From contig CAJINV010000010.1 in NCBI GenBank assembly GCA_905178155.1, forward strand, positions 3,678,587 through 3,742,586: a DNA stretch of 64,000 bases. Reading direction: 5' to 3'. The notes beneath the pieces are model-generated. The model saw only the letters and a program-made list of their open reading frames with translations, ran no database searches and was not told the DNA's origin. Both the position numbers and the translations under genes were made by a program. This DNA comes from Amoebophrya sp. A120 (taxonomy: Eukaryota > Sar > Dinophyceae > Syndiniales > Amoebophryaceae). Numbering within the stretch: position 1 is the first letter of the stretch; each line of letters opens with the position of its first letter. Positions 56,178 to 64,000 of the stretch are shown in pieces.

Positions 56178-56982
56178 TATACTAGCGAGAGCAATCTACT
56201 TCATTTCACGCGGTTCTTTTCCATAGGACAACCTGAAGAACCTTTCCGCCATTAGTTCATCTCTCTGTCTAGGTGGACCGGCAGCTGCTCGTCCAACGGC
56301 ACGCCAACTACCGGGTTGGAGTTGCTCGCGTGGTTGCAAATTTTGATGTTTTGTTTTGTTAGTGTGGTTAACCTCAGAGCAGGAGCTACAAAAGTTCATG
56401 CGGATGGAAAGTTTTTAATCGAGTTTTCACGAAGTAGAAGATTTTGGTATAGAAAACGGATTTATTGCGCTAGTACAACACACTTTCTGCGCTCAGAACA
56501 CCCTTGCTGCGCTGCAGTAAAACCAAATGAACACAGTGATGATTTAGATGCCAGCAAAACTACCTCGACTACGAACTTACAATTGGTGATGACGATAGAA
56601 CAAACTTCTGACCGACGTCGGGCCAGCGCGAGCGTGTGCTGCGAGCTGCTCCTGCTGTGAATGTCCTAGTGGAAGAAGATGCGGACTAATTAATACATTT
56701 CCCGTGTAACGATATTAAATGTTGTGATCATGATTCAACGTCGCGCAATGATACCTAATGAAAAAGAAAGGGAAAATCATTTTTATCGGAAGCAAAGAAA
56801 AAAGCACCTAGCTTTGACTTTGTCGAGCCGGGCGTCACAGCTGCTTCGTTCTGCTTCCCGAGTTCTGTTCACGACTTCTTGTTCTCCTAAATATGGTTGT
56901 GTGCTGTACTCCTTGCAGCACTTCGAAGGGTTCCTGCCGCTATACGAGACGAGCCGCCACGGTAGTAAACGCGAAAGTACCC

Positions 56983-57787
56983 AAGAGAGTGCTGCTCCGC
57001 GGGAGAGTTGACCGGCTAAATGCCATTCTCTTGGTTCTCCCTGAGTAGGGAGGCACACAATAGAATTCCGGTACCATCGGAATTACGATAGCAATCGGAA
57101 AATTGCCGCCCGAATTCCGATAGCAAGCGCAAAACGCACATATTGAAACGGCGCGCGCAACTTGTTTTGGAGTGTTGCCGGCGCCTAACAGCGCTCCTGG
57201 CGCCGTGTGGAATGCATGCAGCGATGGCGCAACTTGGTGCCCGAGGAGTGCCAGCGTGCGTCTGTCTTCCCGCAGTCAACGGCGGCGAGGAGTGTGGAAA
57301 AGGTCCGCGGTCCGATTTAGGGCCGGCCGCCTTTTGCGCTGTGTAATGTTGGCTCCCCCGGATCGCCTGATCGTTCTTTGGGGGCGCTGGCGATTAAGCT
57401 ATGATAGATGAGGCGCGTACGCGGGCGCCCTGCTTTTTTTCTAGCTGCAGGGGCCGTCTTTGGCAGATCCTTCCCCTGTGCGCTCTACGGGTTTGCTCCC
57501 TCTCGGAAGGGGGCGCCGCGCGACCCACGTGGCATTGCCGGGCCTGGGGCGTCGTTCGTAAGTATTTTACCGCAGCCGAAACTAGTGGGTGCCGAACGCA
57601 CGCGGGCCCCCTTCTGCCGGCGGTGGGCAGGAAGTGTGCGTTCTGTCCGTGGCAGCCGTCTAGCTGCCGCGCTGTGTTTTCTGTTTCTTGGCTCCCACCG
57701 AGAAAAGGATGCGCGCCGGCGCATAAGAGAGTGCTGCTCCGCGGAAGAGTTGGCCGGCTGAATGCCATTGTCTTGGTTCTCTCTGAG
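56983..57787. repeat. 63-bp direct repeats flanking a GC-rich block
   Basis: Copies at 56983-57045 and 57725-57787 differ at about five positions. The 679 bp between are mostly GC-rich, with low-complexity frames on both strands. Confidence 0.85.
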
Positions 57788-57920
57788 AGACGAGCTTTGA
57801 AAATACAAACACCCACCGTTTCCCTTTTGCATGGTCGTGGTCCACGTCATGTTCGTCCCTTGAGGACGATGATCGGGTAGTACAGCATCGAAAACAAAAC
57901 GAAAAAACAAGAAGACCAAG

Positions 57921-60900
57921 ATGGTTTCCTCAAATAATTATCTCCACACGCCGGCGGTTGAGGTGCTTTTCGCCGACATTGTCACAACAGATGAGATATG
58001 CACTGCAAAAGCATCGTACTCGTATTGCGATCCGGCATATACAAATCTGTTTCTTGAGGTAAATCAGCATTACAAATTTTATTTCTCATGCTGAGGAAAT
58101 TTGTAATGCATTTATTTTTATATATACGAGTGCGATACTTTTGCAATGCATATGAGAAGGTTCCGGAGGAGCTGGGCCCTTTGTTGAAAGTTGACATCAA
58201 CGTGGAGATTCCGCTTATGGGAGTGTCAGGGTCGAAACCGACAAAGTTGAAATAATTTGTGATGCATAAAACGGATACCAGTTGGCGCCCAGTTTTCGAT
58301 TGGCCCATGACAAATTTGGGCACAGCCTAAATCCAGTTTGTCATGCTGTTTCGGTAAGGAAGACGCCTTTTGTCATGCTACTTTAGCAGCTCTATTTCTA
58401 CTCCTCAACAGGCTCCTTGCAGTCTGCCTTACTTGCCTACTCTGCAAGACAGGCACGTTGTGGGTTGCATTCTATGCATTACAAGTTTGCCCTCTTTTCA
58501 ATTTCGGTCCTGACGCTTCCATACCGCTTTGCGATCTGGTGGAAGCGGTGGTCGGGAGCATTTCCGTATCAAATGTAAAAATGTCTGGGTCTGGAAGATT
58601 CTGACACTTGTCATGCACGTTTTGGATGAACCCTGATGTCTGTGATGCATGCCCTAGCAGCACAGATTTTTTGAGAGCTTCTTGATGCCTATTCCGCATG
58701 ACAAACGCCCTCTCCGCGTAGCAAGAATTACATTCCCTTTGGCACTCATGCAATACAGATTTTTTTGGAATCCAAATGCAGCATTACATACAAGTTGGAT
58801 TCTTCCAGACCCAGACATTTTTACATTTGATATTCCGGTGGGGAAGAGCTTCTCGATGTGAACGACGAAGTAGAGTTTTGCTCTGATGCAGAATTAGCGA
58901 ACGAGAATTATAACGGCGGGAACAACAAGAACAACATCGAGCAGCAGCAAAAGTTTTCGGCAGGGCAGCAATTATACGGTACCGCCCAGCACGAATTGGA
59001 ATTGCATGATGGTCAACACCTGCAAGAGAATTATGAGCAGCAAAATTACGATGAGTACGGAGACGGACGACCAATCGATAGTGATCCACAGTACACCCAA
59101 GATGGGGACGAAAGCAATTTCGAGCAAGTAGGTGCTGCTGGTCGTGTACCAGTGCACCTGCACCAACCCTACCCCATCGCGGCGGGACATCAACACTTGG
59201 GGAGGGGGGTAAAATCATGTTTTTTGGTGGTTTTCTTCGCCCATGGTGCCGCCGTGGTAAAAAGCGTTACAACCTAGCGCCGCTTGCATGGCGAACGCAG
59301 GTTGACGCGATGGCGAAAGCGAGAACTTCCGCCCGCGCCCCCGCCCTGCCAAAAAGTGTTACACTCCAGGGCCCATGGTATGCTCGGCCGAGCTTTCCGC
59401 CGTGCGCTCCGGTTGCTAGCTTGCAAAGCACGCCGCGCCCGCTGGCGCCGCCGGCCTTGGCGCGGTCCCCTCGCTCGCCCCGGTGGCCCATGGCGTTCGT
59501 GATTTCCACCGGTGCGCCGCGGCCGCCCCAGGCCCGTCGGTTGCGCCGGCCAACCGCCAGGGGCGGGCGCCGACGAGCTGCGCACGCGGGTGCGCCGGGC
59601 TATTCTCAATAAAGAAAAGTTCAAACCAGCGCGCCACCCCTAGCGCCCACCGCCGCCCGCCCGGGCGCGGGCGCGCGCCTCCTCCGTGTGGCCTGCCGTC
59701 CTTTTGTGAGTGGGTATTCGGTCTTTTCGGCATTGGCCGGCCGCACGGGGCCGGGCGGCTTCTCGCCGATTGACTAGCGGCAGGCGCGTTGGTTTTCGTT
59801 TCTAGGCATAACGAAAAAGCAGCGAGGGCGGCACCCAAAACAATCGGCGCCCGGTCTGAATCTCGACAATAGGCATCTATCGTTGGGGCGTCCAATTGTC
59901 GGGATTCAGAGCGAGCTTTGATTTCAAAGCAGGCCGGTTTTAGTTTCTGGCACTAAACAGGAAAAACAATGTGAAAATGCACAAAAAGCGTCGCACCGTG
60001 CCACAGCTTGTCTTCCTGTTGCTAGTTTCAAAGCTGGCCGGCGGCACAGGTGCGCTGGCTCACAGAACCGCTCACGTTGAAGCTGCCGCGGCCCTCTCGA
60101 ATATGGGCCGCGCAAGTCTTTGGCAACTTCTTTGCAAGTTTCCACCTCCATAAAATTGGGGGTCCGTTCCACCTGCACCAACCCTACCCCATCGCGGCGG
60201 GACATCAACACGCCTCGCGTCTGTGTCGTTCCTGTCGCTCGCGCTTCCGCGCCTCCACGCCGGTGTCAAGTTGGGCTAGATACCTTCTTGGCCCCGCAGA
60301 GGGAGACCATACCACGCCAGCCAGAAAAGAATCTCTCGTTTTTTTTGTGAGCCGCTGAGATTTTTTCGATCTAGTGGCACAAGCCGAGCGCGCCTCCGTG
60401 CCGCTGTCCCGTTCGCTGCTCAGTAAGGGCGTTTACCTTCGGGAGGTGCAAGGCTTGCGTGCTCAAATTAGTTGTGATGCCCAGCCGTCTGCTTGGATGC
60501 GCTGCAGACAAGTACACGGGCCGGCGCTGCGCAATTGTTTTGCCACACCAAGCAGAGACCGCCGACCCAGTTTTTTTCGCGAACTGGACGCGCAGCAGAC
60601 AATTTTACTTGGACCCGATTTAACCGCGCATCTGCAGGCGCCACACCGGGCGCCGGAAACAGAGAAAAACTGCAAATAGCTCGGGGCACAGAGTTAAATG
60701 AGAAAATTCCGCGATTTCCGCCCCTGAGTAAAATGAGTTAAATGAGTAAAATGAGAAAAAAGTGGAAAAAAATCAAAAGTCGCAAAACCAACGGCAAAAC
60801 GCCTGTACGCTCGCTGCGCCCTGCCGCGCAAATTAACTGTTTTTTTTCTCCTCCGGGTGGCGGAAAAAAAATACTAAAAAACTGAAATTAAATCCAGCCG

Positions 60901-63900
60901 GGCAGAGCCGTATTTTACTCACAATCGCGGAAATTTAATCGGGCTGCAATTTTTTTGGGTTTCGCGCGGCGTATTTTTTTTTCTATGCGCTTTTGCTTGC
61001 CCAGTGAAAGCCACAAAAAAAATTTGGCGCCGCCGCGCAAACCAACAGGCACGACAAAAACGCGCATCGCTCAGGGCCCTGCTCCGGGCAGCCGAGGGGG
61101 CAGACCCAGGCGTCGAAGCCTGGTAGCCATTTCCGGGGCCGGTGGCCGCGCACCCATTTGGCCGCGCGTGCGGGCTAGTATGTAATGGGGCCGGGTGAGA
61201 GAGGTGCTGTCGCAGAGTTTGGTGCGTCCTGTGTCTCCAGCAGCCCACAACTAACACCATACCGCGACGCCTTGGCACCTGCGAGAAACGAGCGCGCACT
61301 GCCTTGGCCCCTTCATGAAGGAAAAGACGTCTGGGCGGCCTTGGGGGCGGCAGTTTGGCACAACAGAACGCTTCTCAATAGCCGGGGGCGGAAAGTGTGT
61401 TGCCATATTGTCGCCATCACTTTTCATGGGAGCCCGCTTTTCGTTGCCGAAAAAAAATACTCACTTAATCAAATTTACTTTTCTTGGGAATCTGGACCTC
61501 TTGACAGTGCACCTGCACCAACCCTACCCCATCGCGGCGGGACATCAACACGAGCCGGTGTTCATTTCTGAGGAGAATCAGCTGAACGCCACGACTGGGC
61601 AGCAGGTGCAGGAGTCAAGAAATAAGCTTTCGCCGCCACCAGCACTGGACGCGGATGTTGACCACGACACACCTTCCCGCGGCGCTGCGACTGGCGAGGT
61701 TGTTGAAAATACGGTATTATATATCACAAGAAAAATAATTAAGTGTTAACGTTACCGGTTTTATTCACAGATTGCAGTCATGCATCACAAGTGTAGCCCA
61801 ACATACATGCTATGCATTACACATTTTTTCATGTTTTGTGATGCATTGGTGCATCACAAATTCCGTTAACGTTAACACTTTTTGCTGTGATATTGTATCC
61901 CCGGGAATTGCAGATCCCGATTCCGCAGGACGTAGCGGTGATACAGCGGGAGTTATTTTTGCAAGAACAGTACCAAGAAGTATCAAATGCAAAAATGTCT
62001 GGGTATGGAAGACGAAGATTCCGAAATTTGTCATGCTAGTCCGGCATGGCTCTGAACTCTGTAAGTATTGCGTGGCCCCCGCGACGAGCTCCTAACTCTC
62101 TGTCATGCAAAAACGCAGTTTCTCATGCGGAATACGCAACTCAGAACCATGAAAGAGACTTGTCATGCTTGTTAGCAGCGCATTACATTGAGCTCACTAT
62201 TCCCTTCTTTGCATCACAAGTTTCCAGAACCAGACATTTTTGCATTTGATACCAAGAGGACGGAAGCAATTTCGAGCAAGGTGCTGCTGGTCGTTATCCT
62301 GAGTAAAAACGTACCCACACCAGAGTCAAGATGGGGAATCGGCTAGACAAATCCACAAGTTTTGTCTGTTTTGCATGACAAATTTGGATTCGTAGTATAG
62401 TGCTGTTTGAGCTAGCTCAGCAGCATCACAGATCTAGCATACCATGCTGATTGGAGCATGACAAGTTGCAAAACACGACTAGAAAATGCTTCTCATGGAG
62501 CTCAGCATGAGAAACATTTTCAGCATGCAGATTTGCATTACAACTCTGGCGTGGGTACGTTTTTACTCAGGATAGTCGTGTACCAGTGCACCTGCACCAA
62601 CCCTACCCCATCGCGGCGGGACATCAACACGAGCCGGTGTTCGTTTCCGAAGAGGATCAGCATTCGCCGCCACCGGCACTTCAAGCGGATGTTGACAACA
62701 CACCTTCCCACGCCGCTACAGCTGGCGAGGTTGAAAATAGTGCGGTATTATATAATCCCCGGGAATTACAGATCCCGATTCCGCAGGACGTGGCGGTTAA
62801 TATACAGCGGGAGTTATTTTTGGACGAACAGGGAACAAGCGATCGCACGAACAGCTCGAGCAGCGGGAATCCAGCAGGCTTGGCGTCGTCGTGTCCATCG
62901 ATGACGAATAACACAAGAACTTCATCCTCCACTTCCTCCTCTTCTGCCACTGTTTCAACAGACGGGAAAACAAGAATAAATGGTCTGTCTGTGTCTGGAA
63001 ATCCGACAAGTGCAGCAGCAGCTGAGCGTGGAGATGATCCTATCAACTCCCTCCAGTTGCAAGCGCAGCGGGAGACTACTACACGGGTGCGCGAAGGAGG
63101 TTATGATCTTCAAGACGGAAGGGAAATCGGAGTGGAGGATGCAGCTGACAAGGACGACTTGTCGCTCACAAGCACGCCAATACAGCCACGGGAGCTGGTC
63201 ATCCCGGATCCAACGAAATCGCTGCCAGCCGCTAGCAGTTTGATAGCAGCGAGGGCTGGGGCAATCATGAAAACTGACAACAAAAAGCAGGAGATCATGC
63301 CAAGAAGCACTTCTCGGGGCACAAAAACTTCTACTGCGCCCGACCCAACAACAAACCGCGGCGAGAATTGTAGTTCTGAGAAAAATGCTCATGCTGTGAG
63401 TTCATCTGGTGCAGCAGCTTCACATCACGTGCCACTGCAGCTTCCGCCAGATTTGCTGTCGGTCTCAGATAAACACACAGGAGAACGTATCGTGAGTAAA
63501 AACGTCCCCACACCAGAGTTGCAATGCAAATCTGCATGCTGAAAATGTTTCTCATGCGGAGACCCATGAGAAGCAGTCTCTAGTCGTGTTGTGGGATTTG
63601 TGATGCTAGAATCAGCATGGTATGCTAGATCTGTGATGCTGCTGAACAAGCTAAACAGGATTACACTGCGAGGCCAAACTTGTCATGCGCAGCAGCAAAA
63701 GCTGGCAGATTTGTCTAGCAGATTTCCCAGCTTGACTCTGGTGTGGGGACGTTTTTCCTCAGGGTAGAACGAGCTGAGGGAATAACAACCGAAGCATCCT
63801 CCAGTAGTTCCACCTGCTCTGCTAGCACTACTGATGATCATCTTCACGGCGAGAATGTTCAGCGGGAGAACTCGATGAGCACCAGGACGCATCTGGTACT

Positions 63901-63907
63901 TAAATAG
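57921..63907 (+). CDS. Unrecognised low-complexity protein with internal tandem duplication
   Basis: Exons 57921-57996, 58158-58215, 58529-58566, 58838-59196, 61552-61721, 61898-61980, 62260-62294, 62580-63487 and 63772-63907 give one open frame of 620 residues. This requires that the block between the 42-bp repeats (59197-61551) is absent from the mRNA. I recognise no domain. The N-terminus (about 90 residues) is the only ordinary-looking part; the rest is Gln/Asn/Glu- then Ser/Thr-rich. A unit of about 100 residues is duplicated: HLHQPYPIAAGHQHEPVF, PPPAL-ADVD, VLY-PREL and IPIPQDVAV appear twice. The frame meets TAG at 63905. A plausible GT donor (GTACTTAAAT) at 63896 could instead extend the gene past the window. 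Seven introner elements interrupt it. The function is unknown. Confidence 0.6.
57997..58152. mobile_element. Introner element, family D
   Basis: D-type TIRs with exact TSD TGAGA. Removal gives GATGAGAAGGTTCCG. Confidence 0.88.
58216..58523. mobile_element. Introner element, family G
   Basis: Left TATGGGAGTGTCAGGGTCG, complementary right end, exact TSD CCGCT. Confidence 0.88.
58567..58832. mobile_element. Introner element, family A
   Basis: A-type TIRs, nearly canonical, with exact TSD TTCCG. Forward orientation. Confidence 0.9.
59155..61551. repeat. 42-bp direct repeats flanking two inserted blocks in a coding sequence
   Basis: A perfect 42-bp sequence (starts CACCTGCACCAACCCTACCC, ends GGCGGGACATCAACAC) occurs at 59155-59196, 60170-60211 and 61510-61551. 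A fourth copy at 62589-62630 lies in the duplicated exon. The left flank of copy 1 and the right flank of copy 3 are coding. The blocks of 973 and 1298 bp between copies are GC-rich or low-complexity and non-coding. Confidence 0.9.
61722..61892. mobile_element. Introner element, family H
   Basis: The ends carry AAGTGTTAACGTTA and its complement, with TATCACA termini. TSD TTATA is copied as TTGTA. The paralogous exon at 62748 (GTATTATATAATCCCCGGG) is an empty site. Confidence 0.85.
61981..62251. mobile_element. Introner element, family A
   Basis: A-type TIRs. The flanks are CCAAGAAG and CCAAGAGG, an 8-bp near-duplication instead of 5 bp. The related segment at 59097-59120 has no insertion. 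Removal gives TACCAAGAAGACGGAAGC. Confidence 0.83.
62295..62574. mobile_element. Introner element, family C
   Basis: C-type TIRs in reverse orientation with exact TSD GTCGT. The empty site GCTGCTGGTCGTGTACCAGT is present at 59134-59153, so both the insertion and its 5-bp duplication are directly visible. Confidence 0.95.
63488..63766. mobile_element. Introner element, family C
   Basis: C-type TIRs with right terminus CAGGGTA and exact TSD GAACG. Removal gives GGAGAACGAGCTGAG. Confidence 0.88.
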
Positions 63908-64000
63908 AGAAAAAGTTTTTGATGTTGTATGCATCGATAAAGATGCTTCTCCGAGCCTGTGCTGCATGGCAGAGCCTCCTCCTGATGAAACGAAGTAAGT

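Larger units (their letters stand above)
52748..57920. other. Intergenic region dominated by minisatellites
   Basis: In order: a GC-rich block (52940-53800), an 18-bp minisatellite (53812-54606), an A/T-palindrome array interleaved with GGGCGAT repeats (54640-56175), a short ordinary stretch, then a GC-rich block between 63-bp direct repeats (56983-57787). Very long open frames occur on both strands of the 18-bp array because the unit is a multiple of three; I do not call them genes. Confidence 0.7.
61552..62830 (+). repeat. Coding tandem duplication with differing element content
   Basis: The coding unit from the 42-bp core through VLY-PREL and IPIPQDVAV to QRELFL occurs as 61510-61960 and 62589-62822. 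A preceding partial unit lies at 59090-59196. The first full copy carries an H element at 61722 that the second lacks. The segment joining the copies carries A and C elements absent from the matching segment at 59090-59160. Confidence 0.9.

Noticed and set aside
1-64000. CRISPR array suggested by regularly recurring GCATGACAAAT-like motifs
   Set aside because: The motif spacing is irregular, the copies lie in both orientations inside TIR elements, and the genome is eukaryotic.
1-64000. Transposase gene that could move the elements
   Set aside because: No DDE-type or other transposase frame was seen; the elements are too short to code for one and are treated as non-autonomous.
1-64000. tRNA, rRNA or spliced-leader RNA genes
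   Set aside because: No sequence I could recognise as any of these was found by eye. A covariance-model search would be needed to exclude them.

Overview
The window looks like nuclear DNA of a protist, most likely an alveolate and most plausibly a syndinian dinoflagellate of the Amoebophrya type. The gene set is eukaryotic: kinesin, exosome RRP40, Golgi GLG1-like, PPR, MAK16, choline-transporter-like, ATG4. All nine genes I can support lie head-to-tail on the + strand. Their coding sequences are riddled with short inverted-repeat elements that must be removed to restore the reading frame. Published Amoebophrya genomes are known for such invasive intronic elements and for non-canonical introns; the species assignment here is inference.

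Layout. 1-4848: 3' part of a protease-associated (PA) domain protein, possibly EDEM3-like. 4849-7372: intergenic, with a GC-rich island. 7373-10630: kinesin with a SAM-like domain. 11719-12852: exosome RRP40. 13275-26663: a 2253-residue GLG1-type Golgi protein in 25 exons. 28419-29792: intronless PPR protein. 29793-33965: gene-poor, with GC-rich tandem repeats. 33966-36987: MAK16. 38032-44127: choline-transporter-like (SLC44) protein. 44128-47379: GC-rich island. 47380-52747: ATG4 protease. 52748-57920: large minisatellite blocks. 57921-63907 or beyond: an unrecognised low-complexity protein with an internal tandem duplication.

The main discovery is the element system. I found 67 elements: 66 inside genes and one between genes. 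A further decayed copy lies inside an ordinary intron. Each is about 130-340 bp (one is 770 bp because of a nested insertion). Each starts with TA (usually TATC or TATG) and ends with TA (usually GATA or CATA). Each has terminal inverted repeats (TIRs), and about 55 have an exact 5-bp target-site duplication (TSD). I sort them by TIR core: A (GTCTGGGTCTGGAAG), B (AAATCCCCCCTCCCCATATC), C (AAAACGTCCCCACACCAGAG), D (GCAAAAGTATCGTACTCG), E (GAAAAATGCCCCCACCCCC), F (GTGCACAACTCCCCCTCCCC), G (GTCAGGATCGAAATCG), H (AAAAAAGTGTTA) and two singletons, S1 and S2. Removing an element plus one TSD copy restores the frame. For six multi-exon genes (kinesin, GLG1, MAK16, SLC44, ATG4 and the 3' part of the PA gene) the summed exon length is an exact multiple of three, with no internal stop where I followed the translation. 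Sixteen ordinary GT-AG introns coexist with the elements in the same genes. Families with unrelated ends share an internal 10-mer, YTTGTNATGC, in both orientations.

A second pattern is that GC-rich or foreign blocks sit between long direct repeats of 36-77 bp. There are four such cases, one of them splitting a coding sequence. I saw no transposase gene, tRNA, rRNA or CRISPR array, and no spliced-leader sequence.
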